A stretch of DNA of 34,336 bases from Scytonema tolypothrichoides VB-61278 (GCF_000828085.3 NZ_JXCA02000023.1:502302-536637), one strand, 5' to 3'; positions 16,428-25,367 are shown, numbered from the stretch's first letter. The notes: generated by a model not told the origin, from the letters alone. Translations and numbers: made by a program.

Positions 16428-17444
16428 ATGGCAACGAAAGTGCAGGGTTTCATGACTAGCCAACCCAAAGAGGTAAATTTTCCGGTGACGTTCTCAAATA
16501 ACACGGCAATTGTGCAGGTACCAGCGCGGTTGAGCGTGCTTGAGGCTGTAGCCTTTAAGCAAACCTGCCAAGAGATAACTCGAGCATTTCCCGATACTAA
16601 ACAAATTATCATTGACTTTCACCAAACGACTTTTATGGATAGTAGTGGTTTAGGTGCCTTGGTCAGTAATTTGAAAATTGCTCATGAAAAAAATATCGAT
16701 TTTATACTACGGAATGTGACTCCTCAGGTTATGTCAGTACTTAACCTGACAGGACTGGATAAAGTTTTTTCTATTGAGTCTCAAGGCGAAACACCATCAA
16801 AGAGTCAATTAGAAGAACTACCAACGACACATCCTTCTGTTCGTTCTTGGATGAAACGGTTTATAGACATAGTTGGATCACTAGTTGGTTTGGTGATTAC
16901 AGGAGTTTTGTTTATCCCTATTGCTGTGGCTATTCGACTCGATAGTCCTGGCCCAATTTTCTTTAGTCAAACTCGTTGTGGTTGGATGGGCAAACGCTTT
17001 CTGATTTGGAAATTCCGCTCAATGTATATTGACGCAGAAGCGAAAAAAGCCGAACTAGAAAAGCAGAACCAGGTTCAAGGAGCATTTTTCAAAATAGACA
17101 ATGATCCACGAATAACCAAGGTTGGACGGTTTTTGCGTCGAACCAGCTTAGATGAACTACCCCAATTTTGGAATGTGTTCAAAGGAGAGATGAGTTTAGT
17201 CGGTACCAGACCACCTACACCAGATGAAGTAGAGCGCTATGAAGTTCCAGAGTGGCAACGTTTGGATGTCAAACCAGGGATGACCGGAGAATGGCAAGTA
17301 AATGGACGGTCTAGTATCCGTAAATTTGAAGACGTCATTCGTTTAGATTTACAGTATCAAAAGAACTGGAACTTAATCTACGATTTGAAGTTAATCTTTA
17401 AAACAGTAGCTATCTTATTTAAGAAAAACAGTGGCGCTGTTTAA
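16428..17444 (+). CDS. STAS domain - polyprenyl-phosphate sugar-1-phosphate transferase fusion
   Basis: This is a 338-residue protein counted from ATG 16428; an in-frame TTG at 16410 would add six residues. Residues 17-117 are a STAS domain, the anti-sigma factor antagonist fold, with the phosphorylation-site motif MDSSGLGAL (Ser72/Ser73). Residues 142-335 are a bacterial sugar transferase (WcaJ/RfbP type): membrane helix 147-169, WKFRSMY, NDPRITKVGRFLRRTSLDELPQ, and SLVGTRPP. This enzyme starts exopolysaccharide or glycan units by moving a sugar phosphate to undecaprenyl phosphate. The STAS part suggests control by a serine kinase/phosphatase partner-switch, which is inference. A glycosyltransferase gene follows after a 776-bp gap. 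Confidence 0.9.
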   Translation: MATKVQGFMTSQPKEVNFPVTFSNNTAIVQVPARLSVLEAVAFKQTCQEITRAFPDTKQIIIDFHQTTFMDSSGLGALVSNLKIAHEKNIDFILRNVTPQVMSVLNLTGLDKVFSIESQGETPSKSQLEELPTTHPSVRSWMKRFIDIVGSLVGLVITGVLFIPIAVAIRLDSPGPIFFSQTRCGWMGKRFLIWKFRSMYIDAEAKKAELEKQNQVQGAFFKIDNDPRITKVGRFLRRTSLDELPQFWNVFKGEMSLVGTRPPTPDEVERYEVPEWQRLDVKPGMTGEWQVNGRSSIRKFEDVIRLDLQYQKNWNLIYDLKLIFKTVAILFKKNSGAV

Positions 17445-17486
17445 ATCTATTTTTAGAGGTGTAAAGGAACTAAGAGTGTATTAAGA

Positions 17487-17520
17487 GGGAACTCTTAACA
17501 GGGAACTCTTAACAGGGAAC
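17487..17520 (+). repeat. 14-bp tandem repeat
   Basis: GGGAACTCTTAACA occurs twice in exact tandem (17487-17500, 17501-17514), followed by a partial third unit GGGAAC. It lies 42 bp after the sugar transferase stop. Confidence 0.8.
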
Positions 17521-17649
17521 AGGGAAATCCTCATAATTGAAACGTTTACTCGTTGAGGTAAGCAGTTCTTAAGCAAGGGTAGAACAGAGCACCAGGGGAA
17601 GCAATAATTGTCCATTAGCTCTTTCTTCCCCTGCCTAAAGATGCTTCCC

Positions 17650-17903
17650 CGTATTAGCGAATCCCATTGGGAGATACTTCACTCACCGTGAAAGCACTGA
17701 AACCACGTGGCTACGCTGACTGTCGGGAGACCCGGTGTTAGAGCCTGGCTACCCAAGAACCCCCTCCCTCACTCCTACACAATACACACGCGCTCAATTC
17801 TGACCCCTGAGGACTGATGACTTTCCTGGTCAATATACTTCACTCTCCACTACAGAATCCTTACACTCAAGTTTCATGTCCTGGCACTTATGCCAGGTTT
17901 TTT
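17650..17903 (+). ncRNA. Candidate structured non-coding RNA
   Basis: This is non-coding sequence of higher GC than its flanks. The clearest element is a hairpin at 17709-17745: GGCT/AGCC, CTGAC/GTTAG and CGGG/CCCG stems stack around an AGA loop, 13 pairs with small internal loops. Upstream is CCACGTGG (17703-17710). The region ends in a perfect terminator at 17880. I could not match it to RNase P RNA, tmRNA, SRP RNA, 6S or a known riboswitch by eye. It could be an independent small RNA, or the structured 3' region of the sugar transferase mRNA. The 5' end given here is a guess. Confidence 0.4.
17880..17903 (+). terminator. Perfect intrinsic terminator
   Basis: The stem CCTGGCA and TGCCAGG (7 bp, loop CTTA) is followed by a run of six Ts. 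The strand is plus. It ends either the candidate RNA or a long transcript from the sugar transferase gene. Confidence 0.85.
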
Positions 17904-18220
17904 ATTGTCAGAAATCTCTTGACATTATACGTATACCATATTTATCTCTGTTTGAAGCATAAAAAAAGTTCATGATACAGCCATTTCAGTGAATTTAATG
18001 ATATAGATAATTGATATAGCTATTGCTCAGCAAGAAAAATACTAACGAAAGCCTTACAAAATAGCATCAAATTTTACTCAATCTTCAATAAAAATGGCTA
18101 ACATTGGTAGCGTCTGAAGCGAAAATGCATATATAAACTCACACAAGTGCGGAATAAGGTTAACAACAAATGTTGTCATAGAAAAGACACCGGGGTTCTT
18201 CAGACTCAAACTAATTTGCC

Positions 18221-19522
18221 ATGCGTATTTTGATTTACTCTTACAACTATTATCCAGAACCAATTGGTATTGCTCCCCTGATGACTGAATTAGCAGAGGG
18301 ATTGGTTAAGCGCGGACATCAAGTACGCGTAGTGACTGCTATGCCGAATTACCCTGAACGTCGGATATACGAGAATTATCGGGGCAAGTGGTTTGTGAGT
18401 GAGTACAAGAATGGGGTTCAAATCCAACGGAGTTATGTTTGGATTCGTCCGCAGCCTAACTTAATAGACCGACTATTGCTAGATGCAAGTTTCGTGCTTA
18501 CAAGTTTTTTCCCAGCGATCGCAGGTTGGCGTCCAGATGTCATTCTCTCAACCTCACCATCCCTACCTGTTTGCTTACCAACTGCCCTTTTAGGATGGCT
18601 TTACAGATGCCCTGTAGTCTTAAATCTTCAAGATATACTGCCAGACGCTGCATTACACGTTGGATTGTTGAAGAACAAATGGCTTATTAAAGCGTTAACA
18701 GCATTAGAAAAATTCGCTTACCACAGTGCTACTAAAATTAGTGTGATTGCCGACGGGTTTGTAGAAAATTTACAAAAAAAGGGCGTAGCACCGGGCAAAA
18801 TTGTACAAATTCCCAACTGGGTGGATGTGAATTTCATCCGACCTCTACCAAAAGAAAATAACGCTTTTCGAGCAGCTCATAACCTAGATGGTAAATTTGT
18901 GGTGCTATACTCTGGCAACATTGCTCTGACTCAAGGTTTAGAAACTGTTGTCAAAGCGGCTTCTTTGTTACGACATATTCCAAATATAACCTTTGTGATT
19001 GTAGGGGAAGCAAAAGGTTTGCAGCGGTTACAAATGGCTTGCACCGAATGTGGTGCTGATAATGTTTTGCTGCTACCTTTTCAATCTCGCGAAAGTTTAC
19101 CAGAATTGTTGGCAGCTGCTGATGTGGGTTTGGTGGTGCAAAAGAAAAATGTTATATCTTTTAACATGCCATCGAAAATCCAAATATTGCTCGGCAGTGG
19201 TCGGGCAGTTGTGGGATCAGTACCTAGTAATGGTACAGCAGCAAGAGCTATCAAACAAAGTGGTGGTGGAGTGGTTGTTCCTCCAGAAAAACCTGAAGCT
19301 TTAGCAGAGGCGATTTTAGATTTATACAACAACCCAGAAAAAGTGAAAACTTTGGGGTCTAATAGTCGCCAATTTGCAGTTGAACAGTATGCTTTTGAAC
19401 AAGCATTAACTCGCTACGAGTCTTTATTCTACTCAGTGATAGCTGAAGATTCAACAATTGAACCACTGGTCAATTCCTTTGGCCAAAAACGTCTGCTTCT
19501 CAGACCAAAGGAATCTAGATAG
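18221..19522 (+). CDS. WcaI-like family 4 glycosyltransferase
   Basis: This 433-residue protein has the GT-B fold. The N-terminal domain starts RILIYSYNYYPEPIGIAPLM, as in colanic acid glycosyltransferase WcaI. The C-terminal nucleotide-sugar domain has VVLYSGNIALTQGLETVV, FVIVGEAKG, LPFQSRESLPELLAAADVGL and the late MPSKIQILLGSGRAVVGSV. It would add a sugar from a nucleotide donor to a lipid-linked glycan on the cytoplasmic membrane face. Donor and acceptor cannot be read from sequence. It probably works in the same envelope or exopolysaccharide pathway as the upstream sugar transferase. The ATG has no clear Shine-Dalgarno. There is a promoter-sized AT-rich gap upstream. Confidence 0.9.
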   Translation: MRILIYSYNYYPEPIGIAPLMTELAEGLVKRGHQVRVVTAMPNYPERRIYENYRGKWFVSEYKNGVQIQRSYVWIRPQPNLIDRLLLDASFVLTSFFPAIAGWRPDVILSTSPSLPVCLPTALLGWLYRCPVVLNLQDILPDAALHVGLLKNKWLIKALTALEKFAYHSATKISVIADGFVENLQKKGVAPGKIVQIPNWVDVNFIRPLPKENNAFRAAHNLDGKFVVLYSGNIALTQGLETVVKAASLLRHIPNITFVIVGEAKGLQRLQMACTECGADNVLLLPFQSRESLPELLAAADVGLVVQKKNVISFNMPSKIQILLGSGRAVVGSVPSNGTAARAIKQSGGGVVVPPEKPEALAEAILDLYNNPEKVKTLGSNSRQFAVEQYAFEQALTRYESLFYSVIAEDSTIEPLVNSFGQKRLLLRPKESR

Positions 19523-19608
19523 TAAAACTTCGTTAGAATAAAGTTATATATTCATAACTCAACTCTAGTACTGCAACAAACCTCCATTGTCAACAAGATC
19601 AGAGCCTT

Positions 19609-20205
19609 ATGCGCGAAAAAGTCTTAACCTGGTTAACAGAGAATGTTCCAGCTCCCAGAGTGAACCACATTCTCAGAGTAGAGCAAATGGCAATGGATCT
19701 CGCAGTTCATTACAAAGTGGATCGAGAAAAAGCTGCACAGGCCGGGTTAATGCACGATTTAGCAAAATGTTTTAAACCACAGAAACTTTTGCAAATGGCA
19801 CAAAAAGAGGGATTGGAAGTAGACGAAGTGATGGCAGCAAATCCCCATTTGTTACATGCAGACGTCAGCGCTATCGTCGCAAGAGAAACATTTGGCATAG
19901 ACGATGAAGAAGTCTTACAAGCTATTGCTAATCACACTTTAGGTAGACCAGGCATGAGTCCGCTGTGCTCTATCGTGTTTTTAGCGGATAGCATAGAGCC
20001 AGGACGAGGCGATACCCCACAATTGCAAGCATTAAGACAAATTAGCCGTCAAAATATTCATCAGGCTGTCGCTTTGACCTGTGACTATACTCTCAAATTA
20101 TTACTTGAGAGTTCTTGTTTGGTTCATCCGCGAGTTATCTTTACACGTAACTGCTTCCTACAAAAGTGGAAAGCCAAACAGCCGATTGTACAAAAAACCG
20201 TATAG
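19609..20205 (+). CDS. yqeK: HD-domain diadenosine tetraphosphate hydrolase YqeK
   Basis: This 198-residue HD-superfamily hydrolase is of the YqeK type, which splits Ap4A symmetrically. Metal ligands fit the pattern: His20 in RVNHILRVEQ, His49-Asp50 in GLMHDLAK, His83 in LLHADVSA, His109 in IANHTLG, and Asp127 in VFLADSIEPGR. It opens a run of same-strand genes (yqeK, rsfS, CGLD27, asparaginase). yqeK next to rsfS is a widely conserved pairing, which supports both calls. The ATG at 19609 has no strong Shine-Dalgarno. Confidence 0.92.
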   Translation: MREKVLTWLTENVPAPRVNHILRVEQMAMDLAVHYKVDREKAAQAGLMHDLAKCFKPQKLLQMAQKEGLEVDEVMAANPHLLHADVSAIVARETFGIDDEEVLQAIANHTLGRPGMSPLCSIVFLADSIEPGRGDTPQLQALRQISRQNIHQAVALTCDYTLKLLLESSCLVHPRVIFTRNCFLQKWKAKQPIVQKTV

Positions 20206-20319
20206 ATACCTGTTTTTTTTGTTAGTATTCAAAAAAACCAACTCTCACAGTTGCAACTCAATTGTTGTTCGCGAGTCATTGTAAAAAATTGTTACAAAAA
20301 AAAGAGCAGCTGAGGTTTA

Positions 20320-20781
20320 ATGTCTGATTATTTCCCAACTAATTTCCCAAGACAATCGATCGCAGTGACAAACAATCTAGTAGGAAGCCCACAGGTTGAT
20401 ACCGACGATGTGAGTGGAAAGATCGCATTGAAGATCGCCGAAGCCGCATCAGACCGCAAAGCAGGTGATATATTGCTACTAAAGGTAGCAGATGTTTGTT
20501 ACCTGGCAGATTACTTTGTGGTGGTGACGGGCTATTCGAGAGTACAGGTGAGAGCGATCGCCGACGCAATAGAAGAAAAACTTAAACAAGAATTGCAAAG
20601 GCGTCCCCTACGGGTAGAGGGAAAATCTGAAGCAAGTTGGGTGGCGCAAGACTATGGTGAAGTCATTGTTCACATCATGTTGCCAAAAGAACGGGAGTTT
20701 TATAATCTAGAAGCGTTTTGGGGACATGCAGAACGTATCGAGTTTTCAACTTCCGTTTCGGGTGAGGGTCAACCAACATGA
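20320..20781 (+). CDS. rsfS: Ribosome silencing factor RsfS
   Basis: This 153-residue protein belongs to the RsfS/YbeB/Iojap family, which binds ribosomal protein uL14 and blocks subunit joining when nutrients are short. The core (residues 33-145) has [40 protein letters not shown] and the diagnostic [18 protein letters not shown], then [11 protein letters not shown]. The first 30 residues are a less conserved extension common in cyanobacteria. The stop overlaps the start of the CGLD27 gene (ATGA), so the two are translationally coupled. Confidence 0.95.
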   Translation: MSDYFPTNFPRQSIAVTNNLVGSPQVDTDDVSGKIALKIAEAASDRKAGDILLLKVADVCYLADYFVVVTGYSRVQVRAIADAIEEKLKQELQRRPLRVEGKSEASWVAQDYGEVIVHIMLPKEREFYNLEAFWGHAERIEFSTSVSGEGQPT

Positions 20782-21278
20782 TAAAATCTTCGGTCTCAAA
20801 TTGCCCAGTTCCAACTGAACAGCAACCACTCAATGAGTACGAAGAGTTAAAATCCTCCTGGCTGTTTCGTGACTGTACTTTGAATTGGCGCGAGTATCTC
20901 ACAAAAATCGCGTGGATTTGGGGAATATGGTGGTTAGTGGCATCCCCAGTCGCAGCAGCAAGCTTTCCCCCATACAAGCACACTGCACAGTTTATTCTCA
21001 GTAGTCTAGCAGGAGCAAGTGTGGGGGTTGTGCTAGTACTAGTACGATTATATTTAGGTTGGTCTTATATCCGCGATCGCCTGATGAGTCCAATCATCTT
21101 TTACGAAGAGTCAGGATGGTATGACGGTCAAACTTGGATGAAACCAGAGGAAGTGGTGACACGCGATCGCCTGATTGTTTCCTACTCAATCAAACCAATT
21201 ATAAATCGATTACAAATGACCTTTGCTGGCTTGGCTGTATTGTTCGTTGCTGGTACGATAGTTTGGCACCTGGTGTAA
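20778..21278 (+). CDS. CGLD27-like (DUF1230) membrane protein
   Basis: This 166-residue protein begins with [20 protein letters not shown] (residues 9-28), the mark of the CGLD27 family found in cyanobacteria, green algae, plants and diatoms. Three hydrophobic segments are seen at about 40-61, 72-95 and 147-166. Plant and algal members are chloroplast proteins and have been linked to iron deficiency or photosynthesis; the molecular role is not established. The ATG overlaps the rsfS stop by four bases. Confidence 0.88.
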   Translation: MIKSSVSNCPVPTEQQPLNEYEELKSSWLFRDCTLNWREYLTKIAWIWGIWWLVASPVAAASFPPYKHTAQFILSSLAGASVGVVLVLVRLYLGWSYIRDRLMSPIIFYEESGWYDGQTWMKPEEVVTRDRLIVSYSIKPIINRLQMTFAGLAVLFVAGTIVWHLV

Positions 21279-21354
21279 TCATCATCGGTCATGAGTCATT
21301 TGTTATTTGCAAAAGACTAAAGACAATAGACAAAATTATGGTAAATTTCTACCC

Positions 21355-22308
21355 ATGACAATGGGAAAACGAACACAAGCCGCCGCATTAGAAGTCAGGT
21401 TACTGCGTGAAGGCATTATAGAATCAAAGCATATCGTCCAAGCCGTCGTCTGTGATGATCGAGGACGAGTGCTATCGGTTGCTGGAAACGCTGAAACTGC
21501 AACATTTGTTCGTTCGGCGCTCAAACCATTTCAGGCGATCGCAGTAACCAGCACAGGGACTTTAGAACGCTACAACCTAAGCGATAAAGACCTAGCGATT
21601 ATGACAAGTTCCCATAGAGGAACAATAGAGCAAGTCAGACAGGCATTTAATATACTTTGGCGAGCTGATGTCGATCCTTCAGCCCTCCAATGTCCCATCC
21701 CAGAAGGTAAGTACAGTCGTTTGGAATACAATTGTTCTGGCAAACACGCAGGCATGCTAGCCGTTTGTCAACAATGCAATTGGTCCTTAAATAACTACTT
21801 GCAGCGAAAACATCCAGTGCAGCAGTTGATTCTCACCAAAGTATCAGAATTGCTGCGAATGCCAGCAGAGGAATTCATCAGTGCTCATGATGACTGTGGC
21901 GCGCCTACGTATTTGATGCAACTCGCTCAAATGGCGTCATTGTATGCTCAGCTTGCTTCTCGTAGCAGTTTGGACATGGAGCGTATTGTGCGTGCCATGA
22001 CGCATCACTCCGTGATGGTGGCAGGAGAGGGAGAATTAGATACGGAACTGATGCGTTTAGCCCTTGGAGATGTCGTCAGTAAAGCTGGTGCTGAAGGAGT
22101 ACAGTGCATTGCTAGATTAGGTGAGGGCATGGGATTGGCAATTAAAGTGATGGACGGAGCAAAGCGAGCAAAGTATGCCGTTGCCATTCATTTACTTAAG
22201 CAGTTGGGCTGGATTACTCCCAGCGTTGCCGAAGCCCTGTCAGAAAAATTCATGAACCTCGGTAAATACAAGCGTTTAGAAGTTATTGGAGAATTATCGA
22301 TTTTATAG
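21355..22308 (+). CDS. Asparaginase (Asparaginase_II family, PF06089)
   Basis: This is a 317-residue protein from ATG 21355, with a second ATG at 21361. A longer in-frame TTG start at 21307 would add sixteen unlikely residues. Conserved blocks are ALEVRLLREGIIESKHIVQA, SALKPFQAIAVT, YNCSGKHAGMLAVCQ, DDCGAPTYLMQLAQMA and HHSVMVAGEGELDTELM, matching the thermolabile L-asparaginase family seen in rhizobia and cyanobacteria, not the classical AnsA/AnsB type. It converts asparagine to aspartate and ammonia. It is last in the yqeK-rsfS-CGLD27 run, 76 bp after CGLD27, and is followed closely by initiator tRNA. Confidence 0.88.
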   Translation: MTMGKRTQAAALEVRLLREGIIESKHIVQAVVCDDRGRVLSVAGNAETATFVRSALKPFQAIAVTSTGTLERYNLSDKDLAIMTSSHRGTIEQVRQAFNILWRADVDPSALQCPIPEGKYSRLEYNCSGKHAGMLAVCQQCNWSLNNYLQRKHPVQQLILTKVSELLRMPAEEFISAHDDCGAPTYLMQLAQMASLYAQLASRSSLDMERIVRAMTHHSVMVAGEGELDTELMRLALGDVVSKAGAEGVQCIARLGEGMGLAIKVMDGAKRAKYAVAIHLLKQLGWITPSVAEALSEKFMNLGKYKRLEVIGELSIL

Positions 22309-22357
22309 TTGCCAAATTTCTAACTTTGTTGTTATACTGAGGAAGACGAAGAGACGA

Positions 22358-22434
<77 letters not shown>

Positions 22435-22445
22435 AATAGAATCTC

Positions 22446-22479
22446 AACAAAGCCTTGCATTTGCAGGGCTTTGTTTTTT
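22446..22479 (+). terminator. Terminator after initiator tRNA
   Basis: The stem AACAAAGCC/GGCTTTGTT with inner TGCA/TGCA pairing is followed by six Ts. It starts 12 bases after the CCA end. Confidence 0.85.
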
Positions 22480-22500
22480 GCTGATTTCATTTGCTTAAGT

Positions 22501-22530
22501 AAAAAAGCCACCCATCCTATCAGGGTGGCT
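22501..22530 (-). terminator. Terminator of glnA
   Basis: On the minus strand AGCCACCC and GGGTGGCT are perfect 8-bp arms followed by six Ts. It lies about 90 bases past the glnA stop and faces the tRNA terminator. Confidence 0.85.
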
Positions 22531-22618
22531 CAGCTTATGGGATTTATGCGCTCAAACAGCGCTAAGAAACCGTTCACACCCTTACGGGAAGCCGAAGAGT
22601 GCGTTTCCTACTCAGGAA

Positions 22619-24034
22619 TTAAACATCGTAATAGAGGGCAAATTCGTAGGGATGAGGACGTAACCGCATGGGGTTAACTTCATTATCCAACTTGTAAGAA
22701 ATCCAAGTTTCAATCAAGTCTTCGGTGAATACGCCTGGTTCTGTTAAGAAAGCGTGGTCTTTCTCCAATGCTTCCAACGCCAGTTCCAGAGAACCTGGAG
22801 TTGAAGGAACCTTCGCGAGTTCTTCTGGAGAAAGTTCGTAGATATTTTTATCTAGAGGTTCACCTGGGTCGATTTTGTTCTTAATTCCATCTATCCCGGC
22901 GCACAGCATCGCAGCAAATGCCAAGTAGGGGTTAGAAGTCGCATCAGGACAGCGGAACTCCAACCGCTTGGCTTTGGGGTTAGTACCAGAAAGAGGAATC
23001 CGGATAGAAGCAGAACGGTTACCTTGGGAGTAAGCCAAATTCACGGGTGCTTCATAACCAGGTACCAACCGCTTGTAAGAGTTGGTAGTGGGGTTAGTAA
23101 TTGCCAGCAGTGCTGGTGCATGCTTGAGGATACCACCAATATAGTGCAACGCCATTTCGCTCAAGCCAGCGTATTTATCTCCAGCAAACAGGGGTTGACC
23201 ATCTTTCCAAATGGACTGGTGGGTGTGCATTCCAGAACCATTATCGCCAAAAATTGGCTTAGGCATGAAGGTGACAGTCTTGCCGTACTTCTTGGCTACG
23301 TTCTTGATGACATATTTGTAAGTCATCAGCCAGTCCGCTGCTTCGATCAACTTACCAAAGCGGAAGCCCAATTCGCACTGTCCACCAGTCGCGACTTCGT
23401 GGTGCTGCTTTTCAATTGGTACTCCGCACTTTGCCATTGTCAGCAGCATTTCTGTGCGAATATCCTGGAAAGTATCGGTAGGGGGAACTGGGAAGTAACC
23501 CTGTTTGAAGGGAGGTTTATAACCCAGGTTAGGACCTTCTTCTCTGCCAGAATTCCAACGACCTTCAACTGAGTCTACGTAGTAGTAGCCTTGGTGCGCC
23601 GTTTGGTCAAAGCGGACATCATCAAAGATGAAAAACTCGGCTTCTGGACCAAAAAACGCTGTTTCACCAAGACCAGTGGAAACTAAGTAATCTATAGCTT
23701 TCTGGGCAATAACACGGGGACAACGGCTGTACCACTCATTTGTCCGTGGTTCCTTGATGCTACAAATGATACTCAGAGTTGGCTCTTGCATGAAAGGGTC
23801 GATCCAGGCAGTGTTTGGATCGAGTACCATCGACATGTCTGATTCATTGATGGCTTTCCAACCCCGGATACTAGAACCGTCGAAAGGTACGCCGTCTGTA
23901 AAGGAACTCTCATCGATTTGGTTGTGATAAACCGTCAAGTGCTGCCAAATTCCTGGCAAATCGATGAATTTCAGATCAATCATCTGAATGTTGTTGTCCC
24001 GAATCAACTTCAGAACTTCTTGTGGGGTTGTCAT
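22619..24034 (-). CDS. glnA: Glutamine synthetase type I
   Basis: This 471-residue, dodecameric GSI makes glutamine from glutamate, ammonia and ATP. It is the main ammonia entry point together with GOGAT. Visible motifs are DGSSIRGW (52-59), the metal-binding [11 protein letters not shown] (128-138), [12 protein letters not shown] (263-274), the ATP-site [17 protein letters not shown] (314-330) and RSASIRIP (340-347). Tyr399 in [11 protein letters not shown] corresponds to the enterobacterial adenylylation site; cyanobacteria instead use small inactivating proteins (IF7/IF17), none of which is in the window. Start ATG 24034 follows AAGGAG. The gene is divergent from apcF, an order I recall from Nostoc/Anabaena. 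Confidence 0.98.
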   Translation of the reverse strand: MTTPQEVLKLIRDNNIQMIDLKFIDLPGIWQHLTVYHNQIDESSFTDGVPFDGSSIRGWKAINESDMSMVLDPNTAWIDPFMQEPTLSIICSIKEPRTNEWYSRCPRVIAQKAIDYLVSTGLGETAFFGPEAEFFIFDDVRFDQTAHQGYYYVDSVEGRWNSGREEGPNLGYKPPFKQGYFPVPPTDTFQDIRTEMLLTMAKCGVPIEKQHHEVATGGQCELGFRFGKLIEAADWLMTYKYVIKNVAKKYGKTVTFMPKPIFGDNGSGMHTHQSIWKDGQPLFAGDKYAGLSEMALHYIGGILKHAPALLAITNPTTNSYKRLVPGYEAPVNLAYSQGNRSASIRIPLSGTNPKAKRLEFRCPDATSNPYLAFAAMLCAGIDGIKNKIDPGEPLDKNIYELSPEELAKVPSTPGSLELALEALEKDHAFLTEPGVFTEDLIETWISYKLDNEVNPMRLRPHPYEFALYYDV

Positions 24035-24392
24035 GGTTACTCCTTAAATCTGCCGATTTTTTAATATTAAGACTAGAGCGTTCAATGCATGTTGACCCCG
24101 TTTGTAAATCCAAATCCATGAGCCTCCTGCAATATCGTAAAGATTTGAATTTGGATGATTTTGTATCTTTTGTAACAGAATGTCAAGTTAAAAGATTATC
24201 TTTAACCTTTCCTTAACTAATTTCACAAAAGTAGACAGTTGATCTCGCAGGGGTCAACTTTGGCATAGAATCCATAATTAGCGCTATAGATTGTTTTTGT
24301 GCTGGGGCTTTTTTTACAAGAGGCATAAAAGCTTGCTAAAAGCAGTCAAATTAATATCAAACCATAGAAAGGATTGATTAGGAGAAAAAAGA
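24035..24392. other. Divergent glnA/apcF promoter region
   Basis: These 358 bp without a gene must hold promoters for both directions. An NtcA-like half-match is at 24172-24185. Close to apcF there is AGGAG before the ATG. A short ORF at 24022-24216 overlaps the glnA start and is not convincing. Confidence 0.6.
24172..24185 (-). promoter_or_regulatory. Possible NtcA-type site upstream of glnA
   Basis: Read on the minus strand this is TGA-N8-TAC, one base from the consensus GTA-N8-TAC in the left half. It lies 138 bases before the glnA ATG and overlaps a TTGACA sequence. Cyanobacterial glnA is a known NtcA target, but this site is imperfect and the call is weak. Confidence 0.3.
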
Positions 24393-24902
24393 ATGCGGGA
24401 TGCAGTAACCAGCTTAATTAAGAATTATGACGTTACAGGTCGGTATTTCGACCGGAATGCCATTGACAGCCTTAAGTCCTACTTTGAAAGCGGTACGGCA
24501 CGTGTGCAAGCAGCAGCGGCTATCAATTCAAATGCGGCGTCGATTGTCAAGCAGGCTGGTTCTCGACTATTTGATGAACAGCCAGAGTTGATTCGCCCAG
24601 GTGGAAATGCCTACACAACTCGTCGTTATGCAGCTTGTCTGCGCGATATGGACTACTACCTACGCTATGCGACCTATGCCCTTGTTGCTGGTAGTATGGA
24701 TGTCCTAGATGAACGGGTGCTGCAAGGACTACGGGAAACTTACAATTCTTTAGGAGTACCAATTGGTCCAACAGTTCGTGGTATCCAGATTATGAAGGAT
24801 ATTGCAAAAGAGCAAGCGGCTACAGCAGGTGTGACAAATACCTCCTTTGTCGATGAGCCATTTGACTACATGACTAGAGAGTTTAGCGAAATAGATGTTT
24901 AA
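24393..24902 (+). CDS. apcF: Allophycocyanin beta-18 subunit ApcF
   Basis: This 169-residue phycobiliprotein belongs to the phycobilisome core, where it pairs with the ApcE chromophore domain and helps pass energy to photosystem II. It starts MRDAVTSLIKNYDVTGRYFD, the ApcF form and not ApcB (which starts MAQDAIT). Cys82 in YAACLRD binds phycocyanobilin and Asn72 in GGNAYTTRRY is the usual methylated asparagine. YNSLGVPIGPTVRGIQIMKD is the conserved beta-subunit C-terminal region. AGGAG precedes the ATG. The stop TAA is followed at once by a heptamer repeat array, and a strong terminator lies 200 bp on. Confidence 0.96.
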   Translation: MRDAVTSLIKNYDVTGRYFDRNAIDSLKSYFESGTARVQAAAAINSNAASIVKQAGSRLFDEQPELIRPGGNAYTTRRYAACLRDMDYYLRYATYALVAGSMDVLDERVLQGLRETYNSLGVPIGPTVRGIQIMKDIAKEQAATAGVTNTSFVDEPFDYMTREFSEIDV

Positions 24903-25076
24903 CAGTTATCAGTTATCAGTTTGAAGAAGAATTCAGCAATTGGTGCAATTCTTGATTCAGAAGGAAGAAATAAAGAATTGCGACTTCTGACTCCTGAACG
25001 CCAGACACCAAATGAGGGAGACCCTCATCAAGTGCTGGGGACTCCTGACTCCTTCACTGTTCACTGTTCACTGGTT
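24900..25076. repeat. Composite heptamer repeat after apcF
   Basis: The left end is TAA CAGTTAT CAGTTAT CAGTTT directly at the apcF stop. The right end is CACTGTT CACTGTT CACTGGTT at 25055-25076. The sequence between is unique and non-coding. The same left and right end types occur at 13479-13575 and 32451-32523. Confidence 0.7.
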
Positions 25077-25104
25077 AAAATTGCTCTGTCGGTTTTAAAA
25101 TTAG

Positions 25105-25136
25105 GCGAGTTTCCCTGAGGAAACTCGCTTTTTTTT
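25105..25136 (+). terminator. Strong intrinsic terminator downstream of apcF
   Basis: The perfect 10-bp arms GCGAGTTTCC and GGAAACTCGC around CTGA are followed by eight Ts on the plus strand. Confidence 0.9.
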
Positions 25137-25149
25137 AGGAATCGCAAAG

Positions 25150-25287
25150 GCGGTCTTGGACGTATCCGAGTTTTAGCGCCGTGTTGTCTGGCTGTAACGC
25201 CACCATCTATAGCGAGAATTGCGCCCGTAACCCAACTTGCTTTATCAGTATAGGGCGGGGCGATCGCTAACTCTTTATACTGCTGTT
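25150..25287 (-). pseudogene. Relic 3' end of a short-chain dehydrogenase (SDR) gene
   Basis: The minus strand reads, from 25285 down, QQYKELAIAPPYTDKASWVT, then GAILAIDGGVTAR. This is the C-terminal strand of classical SDR oxidoreductases, where ASxVTGAxxxxDGG closes the Rossmann fold. No upstream part of an SDR (glycine motif, YxxxK) is present; a stop lies just upstream at 25286-25288, and the frame runs on past the normal end without a stop. I read this as a decayed gene fragment, not a gene. Confidence 0.7.
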
Positions 25288-25367
25288 ATCTTTCTTTGTT
25301 ATTTCCTTACCTTGTTTTCTAACTAACTATAGATACTTTAGACAAAGGTATGGCGCTGGAGAGAATT

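Larger units (their letters stand above)
17445..18220. other. 776-bp gap between two glycan genes
   Basis: No protein gene is convincing. The gap holds 14-bp tandem repeats (17487-17520), a region with strong RNA structure (17650-17903) ending in a terminator, and then an AT-rich stretch (17904-18220) that should carry the promoter of the glycosyltransferase gene. Confidence 0.6.

Noticed and set aside
17650-17903. Assignment of the candidate RNA to 6S RNA, RNase P RNA, tmRNA, SRP RNA or a cobalamin riboswitch
   Set aside because: None of the conserved core sequences I know for these classes is present.
23024-23572. 182-residue plus-strand ORF
   Set aside because: It is antisense to glnA.
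24921-25118. 65-residue plus-strand ORF after apcF
   Set aside because: It consists of repeat sequence, lacks an own start signal and runs into the terminator.
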